DNA of 64,000 nucleotides from Halomarinibacterium sp034670265 (GTDB taxonomy: Bacteria; Bacteroidota; Bacteroidia; Flavobacteriales; Flavobacteriaceae), in the NCBI GenBank assembly GCA_034670265.1, contig JAXMNU010000004.1, positions 186,001 through 250,000 on the forward strand. Direction: 5' to 3'. The translations under genes were made by a program, and so were the position numbers. The notes under the pieces were generated by a model. It saw only the letters and a list, made by a program, of their open reading frames with translations, made no database searches and was not told the origin of the DNA. Positions 32,254 through 40,623 of this stretch are shown here, piece after piece (the stretch's first letter is position 1; each line of letters starts with the position of its first letter).

Positions 32254-33210
32254 ATGAAAGTAACCGAACATATTGAAAAAGCGAACGGAAAAACACAATT
32301 TTCATTTGAGATATTGCCTCCTTTAAAGGGGCAAAATATTCAGTCTATTTTAGATGGAATTGATCCATTAATGGAGTTTAATCCGCCATTTATTGATGTA
32401 ACCTACCATCGTGAGGAGTATGTATATAAGGAATTGGAAAACGGACTGCTTCAAAAACAGGTAGTGCGAAAGCGTCCTGGAACGGTAGGAATTTGTGCTG
32501 CAATCCAGAATAAATACAATGTGGATGCCATTCCGCATATTCTATGTGGAGGTTTTAGTAAAGAGGATACCGAAAATTTCCTGATTGATTTGGGTTTTCT
32601 GGGAATCGACAACGTAATGGCACTCCGTGGGGATGCTGTAAAAAGCGAAACGTATTTTTCACCAGAAAAGGATGGACACAGTTATGCTAGTAATTTAGTT
32701 TCTCAGATTTCAGATTTAAATAAAGGAAAGTACCTCGAAGAAGAACTTCAAAATACAGCACCTACTAATTTTTGCATCGGGGTTGCAGGTTATCCGGAAA
32801 AACATTTGGAAGCACCCAGTATGGATAGTGATATTTACTTTCTGAAAAAGAAAATTGCCAAAGGTGCCACATACATTGTAACGCAAATGTTTTTTGATAA
32901 CTCAAAATATTTCAGCTTTGTTGAAAAATGTAGAAAAGAAGGAATTACAGTACCTATTATTCCTGGACTAAAACCCATTGCCACCAAAAAACAATTAAAT
33001 TTAATTCCGCATCGTTTTAATGTAGATCTTCCAGATGATTTAATTATGGAAGTTGTAAAATGCAAGGATAACGAAGCAGCAAGGCAAGTGGGAATCGAGT
33101 GGTGTATAACTCAAAGCAAAGAGCTAGTTCAAAAAGGTGTGCCCGTCCTACATTATTACTCAATGGGAAAAAGTAACAATATTAAAACTATCGCTTCTCA
33201 AATATTTTAA
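32254..33210 (+). CDS. metF: Methylenetetrahydrofolate reductase
   Basis: This 318-residue flavoprotein makes 5-methyltetrahydrofolate for MetH. Motifs are FSFEILPP (catalytic Glu), IDVTYHRE, the FAD-contacting NVMALRGD and ATYIVTQMFFDN, followed by PIIPGLKP. The start at 32254 (MKVTEHIEKANGKTQ) gives the standard length. The frame is open further upstream into metH, but that stretch is not MetF-like. It is the last gene of the SAM-I operon. Confidence 0.95.
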   Translation: MKVTEHIEKANGKTQFSFEILPPLKGQNIQSILDGIDPLMEFNPPFIDVTYHREEYVYKELENGLLQKQVVRKRPGTVGICAAIQNKYNVDAIPHILCGGFSKEDTENFLIDLGFLGIDNVMALRGDAVKSETYFSPEKDGHSYASNLVSQISDLNKGKYLEEELQNTAPTNFCIGVAGYPEKHLEAPSMDSDIYFLKKKIAKGATYIVTQMFFDNSKYFSFVEKCRKEGITVPIIPGLKPIATKKQLNLIPHRFNVDLPDDLIMEVVKCKDNEAARQVGIEWCITQSKELVQKGVPVLHYYSMGKSNNIKTIASQIF

Positions 33211-33228
33211 AAAAGGTACTTTTGTGGC

Positions 33229-34323
33229 ATGTCCCAAAAATGGTTACTTCTTTTAGTGCTTTGCGCTCTTACATTGACTGCCCAAGAATCTAATACCTCT
33301 AATTTTACTATAGGGGTAGATTACTATTATGGGACGATGTTGCGTCATAATAAAAATGTAGCACATTTGGTGAAAGATCATCCTATTGGCTACATTGTAA
33401 GTTATAATCACAAAACATTTGGTGAGAAATATTGGCAACAATCTTATAATTATCCAGATTGGGGAGTTTCTTTTATCTATCAAGATTTTAAAACGGAAGC
33501 TTTAGGTGAAAATTTTGGTCTGTACGGTCACTACAACTTTTACTTTTTGAAGCGTCGTTTTATGTTTAGAATTGGTGAAGGAGTTGCTTATAATACCAAT
33601 CCGTTTGATTTAGAAACAAATTTTAAAAACATTTCCTATGGTAGTCATTTAGTAGCTTCGACGTATTTAATGTTTAACTATAGTCACGAAAATATTTTCA
33701 GAAATATTGGGTTACAAGCTGGAGTTTCCTTTGTGCACCATTCTAATGGAAGCTTTAAAGCGCCTAATTCTGGCACGAATATTTTAGGTTTTAATGTTGG
33801 GCTTAAATACAATGTAGATGAAGAGGAAAAACAATATGTAACTTCAGAAATCGATACGGATTATTCTGAAAAAATTAGATACAATTTGTTAGTTCGTGCC
33901 GGCGTAAATGAAGGAGATTTTTACAATTTGGGACAGTCTCCTTTCTATGTGTTTTCGGCATTCGCAGACAAACGCTTAAATTATCAAAGTACCATTCAGT
34001 TGGGAGTAGAATTTTTTATTTCAGAATTTTTAAAGAAGGAAATTGAATATAGAAAAGCTTCTTTTCCCAATAGTGGTTTAACTGGAGATGAAGATTATAA
34101 AAGGGCTTCGATATTCGTTGGACATGAATTTAGATTAGGAAAATTTGCCATACCAACGCAACTTGGCTATTATTTTTATTGGCCCTATAAATACGAAACA
34201 CGTGCTTACACTCGAGTGGGAGTGAAGCATTATTTTTTAGATAAATTGTTCGGTGTGGCTACAGTTAAAACACATGCCTTTAATGCCGAAGCTATAGAAT
34301 TTGGATTTGGAGTAAGATTATAA
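33229..34323 (+). CDS. PagL-like acyloxyacyl hydrolase / lipid A deacylase
   Basis: This 364-residue protein has a signal peptide (cleavage near TAQ, residue 19) and a beta-strand-rich body ending in a typical outer-membrane C-terminus (EFGFGVRL). The PagL-type active-site segment VHHSNGSFKAPNSGTN has the His-x-Ser pair followed by PN. PagL enzymes remove a 3-O acyl chain from lipid A in the outer membrane. At about twice PagL's length it fits the bacteroidotal branch. A TACTTTTG box is at 33217-33224, very close to the ATG. It is one half of a duplicated pair with the next gene. Confidence 0.8.
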   Translation: MSQKWLLLLVLCALTLTAQESNTSNFTIGVDYYYGTMLRHNKNVAHLVKDHPIGYIVSYNHKTFGEKYWQQSYNYPDWGVSFIYQDFKTEALGENFGLYGHYNFYFLKRRFMFRIGEGVAYNTNPFDLETNFKNISYGSHLVASTYLMFNYSHENIFRNIGLQAGVSFVHHSNGSFKAPNSGTNILGFNVGLKYNVDEEEKQYVTSEIDTDYSEKIRYNLLVRAGVNEGDFYNLGQSPFYVFSAFADKRLNYQSTIQLGVEFFISEFLKKEIEYRKASFPNSGLTGDEDYKRASIFVGHEFRLGKFAIPTQLGYYFYWPYKYETRAYTRVGVKHYFLDKLFGVATVKTHAFNAEAIEFGFGVRL

Positions 34324-34325
34324 AA

Positions 34326-35078
34326 ATGAAAAACTGTATCTATTTATTATTTGTATTACTACTCGTGGGTTGTAATGGCGAAAACGCCCCTGACTGCTTT
34401 CAGGCTGAAGGGAAAACTATGAGGGAAACTATGGTAGTTCCTTTTTTTTCAGAAATACGAATAGAGGATGATGTTTCGTTAGTTATTAGACAGGGAGAAG
34501 CTCAAGAAGTTATTATTGAAACGGGCGAAAATTTATTGAGCGATGTTTCTGTGGAAGTAGTTGATGAAATATTAGTAATAAAGGATAACAACCGTTGTAA
34601 TTTTGTGAGAGATTATGGCATTACCAAAGCTATTGTAACCACTCCAGATTTGAAAGAAATTAGAAATAGCTCAGAATTTGATGTTGTAGGAGAAGGTGTT
34701 TTAAGTTTTCCTTTTTTAAGGTTGGTAAGCAATACTACTGAAGGGATTGAAGATTCCCGTAAAAGTGGTGACTTTACCATGACGATTAATTGTAATGATT
34801 TTAGAATTGAAGCAAACGGTTTTAGCGGATTTTATATCGATGGATTTTCAGAAAAAGCCACCTTTGCTTTTGAAGATGAGGTGCCGAGATTGGAAGCAGC
34901 AAATTTAGTTATTAATGATCTTTATGTTTTTCAGCGAAGTGCCAATAAAATGATTGTAAATCCTATTAACAGAATAAGAGGTGTTATTCGTGGAACTGGA
35001 GATGTAATTTGTATGAATCGACCCCCTGTTATTGATGTCGAAGAATTCTATACTGGACGGCTAATATTTGAAGATTAA
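34326..35078 (+). CDS. GIN-domain (DUF2807) lipoprotein
   Basis: This 250-residue protein has a signal peptide with lipobox LLVGC (Cys at about 16) and then the conserved NAPDCFQ. The body is a right-handed beta-helix-like auto-transporter adhesin head (GIN/DUF2807) with repeating I/V-rich strands. It ends with PPVIDVEEFYTGRLIFE. It probably sits at the outer membrane. It is two bases behind the deacylase gene and overlaps the next gene (TAATG), so the four genes form one transcript. It is paralogous to the gene at 36215. Confidence 0.8.
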   Translation: MKNCIYLLFVLLLVGCNGENAPDCFQAEGKTMRETMVVPFFSEIRIEDDVSLVIRQGEAQEVIIETGENLLSDVSVEVVDEILVIKDNNRCNFVRDYGITKAIVTTPDLKEIRNSSEFDVVGEGVLSFPFLRLVSNTTEGIEDSRKSGDFTMTINCNDFRIEANGFSGFYIDGFSEKATFAFEDEVPRLEAANLVINDLYVFQRSANKMIVNPINRIRGVIRGTGDVICMNRPPVIDVEEFYTGRLIFED

Positions 35079-35107
35079 TGTATATTTACGGCTTCTTAAA
35101 AGCTATG

Positions 35108-36214
35108 AGAAATTTTTATTATCTGATTTTATTTCTATTTGTTTCCCATGTTGCTGTAGGACAACAAAATGAGGTAAAACCTTTTTCTATAGAGGCAGAT
35201 TATTTTTACGGAAGCATTTTAGAACACAATCAAGATATTTCTCATTTAATAACCGATTTCCCAAATGGTTTATGGCTTTCTTATAACCGCAAAACATACG
35301 GTTGGAATGAGTGGGAAGGGAGATATAACTACCCAGATTGGGGATTTACTTTTTCGTATCAAGATTTAAAAAACCCAAACCTAGGTGAAAACTATGGATT
35401 TTACGGGCATTTTAACTGGTATTTTTTGAATAGATATTTAAGGATTACAGTGGGTCAAGGAATTGCATACGCTTCAAACCCATATCATCCGGATGATAAT
35501 TATGAAAATAGTGCTTATGGAAGTAGGTTTTTAAGTTCTACTTTTTTAAAAGCGGGTTTTGTAAAAGAAAATATTGTAGATGGATTGGGAATTCAATTGA
35601 ATTTGGGGGTGCTGCACTATTCCAATGCTAACTTTAAAGCACCTAATAATAGTACCAATACTTTATTTGCAAGTGCCGGCTTGAGCTATCAATTTGATGC
35701 GCCAAACTTTCCTGCTAGAATTCCAGTGGGGGGTTGGAGAAGTACAAACTATGCAGAGAGAATACATTATAATGCCGTTTTTAGAACAGGTGTAAACGAA
35801 GCCGACGTAAATGGATTGGGACAATTCCCTTTTTATACTTTCTCCTTTTTTGCAGATAAAAGAATTAATTATAAAAGTACCTTTCAGGCTGGGGTAGATG
35901 TTTATTTTTCGTACTTTTTGCTTAATTTAATTCGGTATCGAGAAATAGCTTATCCTGGGGATAATCTTACGGGAGATGAAGATTTTAGAAGAGTTGGAGT
36001 GTTTATAGGTCATGAACTTCGATTTAATAAAGTAGCTTTTGTTTCACAATTAGGAAGATATATTTATTGGCCTTATGAGTTCGAAAATATTACATATAAT
36101 AGATTAGGTTTAAAACGTTATATGTTTAATGATAAGATGTTTTTGGCTATAACAGTAAAAGCACACTGGGCTAAGGCTGAAGCAGTAGAATTTGGCTTGG
36201 GCGTAAGATTATAA
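35108..36214 (+). CDS. PagL-like acyloxyacyl hydrolase, second copy
   Basis: This protein of about 368 residues has a signal peptide (MRNFYYLILFLFVSHVAVGQ) and the same body as the gene at 33229: YNYPDWGF, GENYGFYGHFNWYFLNR, active-site LHYSNANFKAPNNSTN with His-x-Ser intact, and a C-terminal EFGLGVRL. Both copies should be catalytically competent. An earlier ATG at 35078 overlaps the stop of the previous gene and would add ten residues; I prefer 35108 because the signal peptide is standard from there. Confidence 0.8.
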   Translation, partial: RNFYYLILFLFVSHVAVGQQNEVKPFSIEADYFYGSILEHNQDISHLITDFPNGLWLSYNRKTYGWNEWEGRYNYPDWGFTFSYQDLKNPNLGENYGFYGHFNWYFLNRYLRITVGQGIAYASNPYHPDDNYENSAYGSRFLSSTFLKAGFVKENIVDGLGIQLNLGVLHYSNANFKAPNNSTNTLFASAGLSYQFDAPNFPARIPVGGWRSTNYAERIHYNAVFRTGVNEADVNGLGQFPFYTFSFFADKRINYKSTFQAGVDVYFSYFLLNLIRYREIAYPGDNLTGDEDFRRVGVFIGHELRFNKVAFVSQLGRYIYWPYEFENITYNRLGLKRYMFNDKMFLAITVKAHWAKAEAVEFGLGVRL

Positions 36215-36976
36215 ATGATGAAAAATTTAATTTATATCACAATTTTGTTATTAATATTTGGGTGTGATTCTGAAAACGCTCCAGATTGCTTTCAAAAAGC
36301 CGGAGATATGGTTGAAGAGGTATATGATGTTGAAGACTTTAACAGTATCATCGTGTGGGATCGAGTGAAATTGGTCCTGGTAGAAGGTCCAGAAAAGCGA
36401 GTGATGGTTAGAACTGGTAAAAATTTATTTAATGAGATTAGGGTAAGAGTTGAAGATAGTATCCTTAAAGTGAGCGATAGAAACAGTTGTAATTTTGTTC
36501 GTGAATTGGATGAAGGAACTACCGTTTTTGTCACGGCACCTGTCGATACCTTAAACATTAGAAATAGTTCAGGACTAACGGTAGAAAATATTGGGAGAAT
36601 CACTAATGTAAAACTTGTTTTGATTTCTGAAGATAGAGAGGAAGAAGATGAGTTTCATATTGATGGTGATTTTAATTTAGATAATATCAATGTCTCAACA
36701 GTAACAATAAATGCCAACGGATTGTCCACATTCCGATTGAGTGGAAAATCTAGAAATGGAATATTTGGTCTTTTTGATGGTGATGCTAGAATTGAAGCAG
36801 AAAATTTAGAAGTTGAAGCTATCCAGGTTTTCCACAGAAGCACCAATAAAATTATTTGCTATCCAACAGAGTCTATTCGTGGAACAATTGTAAGTGTTGG
36901 TGATATTATTGCTAAAAATCGTCCTCCAATTGTAGATGTTGAAGAACTCTATAGTGGCACACTTATTTTTGAGTAG
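36215..36976 (+). CDS. GIN-domain (DUF2807) lipoprotein, second copy
   Basis: This 253-residue paralogue of the gene at 34326 has lipobox LLIFGC, the same NAPDCFQ after it, conserved NSCNFVRELD and NIRNSSGL segments, and the shared end PPIVDVEELYSGTLIFE. It completes a tandem duplication of a two-gene unit. Its 3' end overlaps convergent gldA by 14 bases. The role is unknown; constant pairing with a lipid A deacylase suggests a shared outer-membrane task. Confidence 0.8.
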   Translation: MMKNLIYITILLLIFGCDSENAPDCFQKAGDMVEEVYDVEDFNSIIVWDRVKLVLVEGPEKRVMVRTGKNLFNEIRVRVEDSILKVSDRNSCNFVRELDEGTTVFVTAPVDTLNIRNSSGLTVENIGRITNVKLVLISEDREEEDEFHIDGDFNLDNINVSTVTINANGLSTFRLSGKSRNGIFGLFDGDARIEAENLEVEAIQVFHRSTNKIICYPTESIRGTIVSVGDIIAKNRPPIVDVEELYSGTLIFE

Positions 36977-37862
36977 TTAGTTCAATAAATAATTTTTCAA
37001 GTGAAGTATTTTTTTGATGCAATTGAAGAATTTTCAATCCATTATCGTGAGCAAAATCAAAAACTTTACTTCGCATATCCTCTCCAGAACTAAAGTGTAA
37101 ATGATACAAAAAGCCTTCAATATTTTCAGTTTTTTTAATGAGCGAAATTTGCTGTAATGCTACTTCTTCAACGCGGTAATCAAACTCCACTTCAATAATC
37201 TGGGTTTTATTCTTTTGCAGCTCTTTTAAAGGAGTGTCTAAAACAATAGTCCCTTTATTTATAATTATGACGCGATCGCAAATAGCTTCAACTTCTTGCA
37301 TAATGTGGGTAGAAAGTAGCACGGTTTTTTCCTTTCCAACATTTTTAATCAATTCTCTAATTTCAATTAATTGATTAGGATCCAAACCCGTTGTTGGCTC
37401 ATCTAAAATTAAAACATCAGGATTATGCAATAATGCATTTGCTAACCCCACACGTTGACGATATCCTTTTGAAAGTTGCTGAATTTTTTTATGCGCTTCA
37501 GAAGTAAGTCCTGTTTTTTCTATTACATTTTCTACTTCATTCTTAGCAATTCCATACACTTCAGCGTTAAATAGAAGATATTCTCTCACAAACATATCCA
37601 AGTATAAAGGGTTGTGCTCTGCCAAATAACCAATACTCTCTTGCACTTTTGAAGCTTCCTTTTTAACCGAAAATCCATTTACAGAGGCACTCCCATTTGA
37701 TGCTTCTAGATAGGTTGTTAAAATTTTCATCATAGTAGATTTTCCAGCGCCATTTGGACCAAGAAATCCTACAATCTCTCCTTTTTTAATGGAGAATGAA
37801 ACATCGTCTAAGGCTTTTTGACTGCCATAGAATTTTGAAATATGTTGTACTTCTATCGACAT
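36963..37862 (-). CDS. gldA: Gliding motility ABC transporter ATP-binding subunit GldA
   Basis: This 299-residue ATPase has Walker A GPNGAGKST (about 35-43), signature QLSKGYRQRVGLANAL, Walker B VLILDEPTTGLDP and the switch His in LLSTHIMQEVE. The N-terminal MSIEVQHISKFYGSQKAL and the whole length match flavobacterial GldA, which works with GldF and GldG in gliding. Those partners are not in this window. It overlaps the end of the convergent GIN-domain gene. Confidence 0.93.
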   Translation of the reverse strand: MSIEVQHISKFYGSQKALDDVSFSIKKGEIVGFLGPNGAGKSTMMKILTTYLEASNGSASVNGFSVKKEASKVQESIGYLAEHNPLYLDMFVREYLLFNAEVYGIAKNEVENVIEKTGLTSEAHKKIQQLSKGYRQRVGLANALLHNPDVLILDEPTTGLDPNQLIEIRELIKNVGKEKTVLLSTHIMQEVEAICDRVIIINKGTIVLDTPLKELQKNKTQIIEVEFDYRVEEVALQQISLIKKTENIEGFLYHLHFSSGEDMRSKVFDFAHDNGLKILQLHQKNTSLEKLFIELTTQK

Positions 37863-37956
37863 AATTTTAAAAAGGTAAAGCTACACAAATAAAAAAACGC
37901 AAAAAAGATTTTGTTGTTATAAAGTATTGTTTACTTTAGCAACAATTAATAGAGCA

Positions 37957-38028
37957 ATGAAAACATTTTTTACATATTTCAACTTTTGGTTTTTTTACTT
38001 TTACAGTAAGAAACGGGTGACTATGTAA
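37957..38028 (+). CDS. Phe/Tyr-rich leader peptide of the pheA operon
   Basis: This 23-residue open frame holds seven Phe, three Tyr and one Trp, eleven of the thirteen positions from 4 to 16 being aromatic except for Thr and Asn breaks (core segment FNFWFFYFY). It is followed by a terminator hairpin and then pheA. This is the layout of a classical transcription attenuator. CGGGT at its 3' end (38014-38018) can pair with ACCCG (38054-38058) of the terminator's 5' arm, giving an antiterminator when ribosomes stall. A TTG (37911) and TACTTTAG (37932-37939) form a likely promoter. Confidence 0.85.
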   Translation: MKTFFTYFNFWFFYFYSKKRVTM

Positions 38029-38050
38029 TTTATGTTAAATTATAAATTTA

Positions 38051-38080
38051 AAAACCCGGAACTTGTTTCTGGGTTTTTTT
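38051..38080 (+). terminator. Attenuator terminator before pheA
   Basis: AAAACCCGGAA pairs with TTCTGGGTTTT (38051-38061 with about 38067-38077, one G-T pair) and runs into a T-tract. It lies 23 bases behind the leader peptide stop and 26 bases before pheA. Confidence 0.85.
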
Positions 38081-38105
38081 ATGGAACATTTTAATTAGTA
38101 GAATT

Positions 38106-38975
38106 ATGAAAATTGCAATACAAGGAATTGAAGGTTCTTTCCACGACGAAGCGGTACAGAAGTTATTTCCAAATGAGAAAGTAGACTTAGTTATGTGTGA
38201 CTCCTTTGATGGGGTAACCCAAAGTGTGAAAAACAAAAAAGCCGATTTTGGGGTGCTGGCTATTGAAAATACCATCACGGGGTCACTACTGCCAAATTAT
38301 AATTTGGTGGAGGAAGGCAATTTTGAAATTTTGGATGAAGTGTTTCTCAATATTCAAATGTATTTAATGGCCCTTGAAACCGAATCAATCATCGATATTT
38401 TTGAAGTGCATTCACACCCAGTAGCGTTGCTTCAGTGTAGAGATTATTTAAGAAAATTCCCGCCGCAATTCAAAATAATTGAAGGGAACGATACGGCTAG
38501 TGAAGCCAAACGTATTCGTGAAAATAATCTTCAAGGAGTCGCGGCTATTGCGGGTAAACAAGTTGCAGAACGTTACGGGTTAAAAATTTTGGACAGTAAT
38601 ATTCAAGATATAAAAGAGAATCATACCCGTTTTGTGCTTATTGGAAATAAGGGAGCTATGGCAACTAAAAAAACACCTAATAAAGCTTCCATAAGATTTC
38701 AGTTGGGTCACGAAGTAGGAACTTTAAGCAAGGCACTTCAAGTTATGGCATTGCATAATATAAATCTTACAAAAATTCAATCTTTACCTGTTTTGGGAAC
38801 CCCTTGGAAGTATGCCTTTTTTGTAGACGTTACGTTTTCGGACCCTCAAGATTTTTATTCTGCAATTGAGTCATTAAAACAATTTGTAAAGAATTTTAAA
38901 ATACTTGGGACGTATGCTCAAAACATAGAAAATGTACCAAGCGAACTAATAAACGTATTACAAGATGGAGAATAA
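38106..38975 (+). CDS. pheA: Prephenate dehydratase
   Basis: This 289-residue enzyme converts prephenate to phenylpyruvate. Visible are the N-terminal IAIQGIEGSFHDEA, the FGVLAIENTITGSL motif, the catalytic-site Thr-Arg-Phe in NHTRFVLIG (about 175) and a C-terminal ACT domain (KASIRFQLGHEVGTLSKAL; LTKIQSLPV) for Phe feedback inhibition. It is a mono-functional dehydratase; no chorismate mutase is fused. It lies behind a Phe-rich leader peptide and overlaps the DAHP synthase gene by 11 bases. Confidence 0.95.
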   Translation: MKIAIQGIEGSFHDEAVQKLFPNEKVDLVMCDSFDGVTQSVKNKKADFGVLAIENTITGSLLPNYNLVEEGNFEILDEVFLNIQMYLMALETESIIDIFEVHSHPVALLQCRDYLRKFPPQFKIIEGNDTASEAKRIRENNLQGVAAIAGKQVAERYGLKILDSNIQDIKENHTRFVLIGNKGAMATKKTPNKASIRFQLGHEVGTLSKALQVMALHNINLTKIQSLPVLGTPWKYAFFVDVTFSDPQDFYSAIESLKQFVKNFKILGTYAQNIENVPSELINVLQDGE

Positions 38976-40065
38976 AAGAGAATTAAGAAATTGGTTAGAT
39001 GCCATGAAATTGGCTCACCCATTGGTGATTGCAGGACCTTGTAGTGCAGAAACCGAAGAGCAAGTGCTTAAAATTGCTCATGAACTTAAAAATACAGATG
39101 CTACGGTATTTAGAGCTGGTATTTGGAAACCTCGAACTCGTCCAGGAAATTTTGAAGGGGTAGGGGCATTAGGACTAAAATGGCTACAAAGAGCAAAGGA
39201 AGAGACGGGATTGCTAACAACTACAGAGGTAGCTAATGCAAATCATGTGGAATTAGCATTACAACATGACGTAGATATTTTATGGGTGGGAGCACGATCT
39301 ACGGTGTCGCCTTTTATTGTTCAGGAAATTGCAGAGGCCTTAAAAGGGACCGATAAAATTGTACTTATTAAAAATCCTGTAAACCCAGATTTATCACTTT
39401 GGTTAGGCGCAGTAGAACGTTTTTATAGCGCAAATGTAAAAAACCTAGGGGTGATTCACAGAGGATTTTCTACCTACGAAAAAACACGTTACCGCAATAA
39501 TCCCGAATGGCAAATAGCCATCGATTTACAGAATCGCTTCCCAGATTTGCCACTCATTTTAGATCCTTCGCATATAGCAGGAAAAAGGGATATTATTTTC
39601 GATTTGTGTCAAACAGCTTTAGATTTAAACTACGATGGCTTAATGGTAGAAACCCATTACGATCCGGATAATGCGTGGAGTGATGCAGCACAACAAATTA
39701 CCCCCGCAACCTTGGATAAGATGACAGTGGATTTAAAAATTAGAAAAGAAGAAGGAGATGCTGTAGAATTTAATAATAAACTAGCTACCCTAAGAACAAA
39801 AATTGATGTGATTGACCATCAGCTCATTGAAATGTTAGGAAAACGAATGAAAATTGCCGATGCCATTGGAGAATTAAAAAGAGAAAACAATGTGGCTATT
39901 TTACAATCGAAACGATGGAATGAAATCCTTGGTAAAATGATTCTAGAAGGTGAGGAACATCGTTTAAGTGAAGAATTTATCCTTAGAATTTATAAAGCCA
40001 TTCATCAAGAATCCATTAATCATCAAAATAAAATTGTTTCACAACAAGAAAAAAGCCTGCATTAG
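38965..40065 (+). CDS. Bifunctional DAHP synthase / chorismate mutase
   Basis: This 366-residue protein has two domains. Residues 1-255 form a class I-beta (KDO8P-synthase-like) DAHP synthase (AGPCSAETEEQ, VFRAGIWKPRTRPGNFEG, LILDPSHIAGKR). Residues 270-350 form an AroQ-type chorismate mutase (LRTKIDVIDHQLIEMLGKRM). It thus holds the entry and branch steps of aromatic synthesis in one chain. It overlaps pheA. The aminotransferase and tyrA genes that often sit between these two in Flavobacteriia are absent here. Confidence 0.92.
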   Translation: MENKRELRNWLDAMKLAHPLVIAGPCSAETEEQVLKIAHELKNTDATVFRAGIWKPRTRPGNFEGVGALGLKWLQRAKEETGLLTTTEVANANHVELALQHDVDILWVGARSTVSPFIVQEIAEALKGTDKIVLIKNPVNPDLSLWLGAVERFYSANVKNLGVIHRGFSTYEKTRYRNNPEWQIAIDLQNRFPDLPLILDPSHIAGKRDIIFDLCQTALDLNYDGLMVETHYDPDNAWSDAAQQITPATLDKMTVDLKIRKEEGDAVEFNNKLATLRTKIDVIDHQLIEMLGKRMKIADAIGELKRENNVAILQSKRWNEILGKMILEGEEHRLSEEFILRIYKAIHQESINHQNKIVSQQEKSLH

Positions 40066-40076
40066 CAGGCTTTTTT
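40053..40076 (+). terminator. Rho-independent terminator
   Basis: AAGCCTGC, loop ATTA, GCAGGCTT, then a T-tract. The stop codon of the DAHP synthase gene lies within the loop. Confidence 0.9.
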
Positions 40077-40087
40077 ATAAAGTGTTT

Positions 40088-40540
40088 TTATTGTTTTATT
40101 CTTTTAAAAATATATCGAGTAATATAGATTCCATTATCATCACCCTTTCCTCCATAACTTTCAACACCACTGTTTACAAAAGCTAGTTCCCAACCTTCTT
40201 CAGCCATTGCATTAAGTTTTGAGGTTACAATGGCATCATTGGCAGCAATGTTTTGGAAACGGATTCCGCCCAAATTAAAGAAATTTAGTAGTTTGGTTTC
40301 GTCGAATCCTTTTACTCGAATATCACTGCGGTCAGATTTGTTTCGGTCGTTGTCTTCTTCGGAGCGGGTAGATGTAAACTCTTTATAATCCCTTTCATCA
40401 TTTACAGAGATCATTCTAGAGCGTCCCAATCCATTAGGGATAATAGATTCAATAACCGTTACTGTATTAAATTCATATACCTGCGCATTTATTTCAGGAA
40501 TGAAAACAAGTAACAAAAGTAGAATTGCAAATTTTTTCAT
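40088..40540 (-). CDS. Secreted protein of unknown function
   Basis: This 150-residue protein has a clear signal peptide (MKKFAILLLLLVFIPEINAQ). The mature part includes an acidic/basic stretch (residues 55-72) and a C-terminal LNAMAEEGWELAFVNSG motif like the DUF4177 fold, ending in a strand ITRYIFKRI. I know no function. It is convergent to the DAHP synthase gene and divergent from rsgA. Confidence 0.7.
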   Translation of the reverse strand: MKKFAILLLLLVFIPEINAQVYEFNTVTVIESIIPNGLGRSRMISVNDERDYKEFTSTRSEEDNDRNKSDRSDIRVKGFDETKLLNFFNLGGIRFQNIAANDAIVTSKLNAMAEEGWELAFVNSGVESYGGKGDDNGIYITRYIFKRIKQ

Positions 40541-40623
40541 ATTAAAGTGTTTAATTTTTTGTGGAATTGCAAATATAAAATTTATGTGAGGTCGTTTCCT
40601 TTAATTTTCAGATTTTTGTGATA

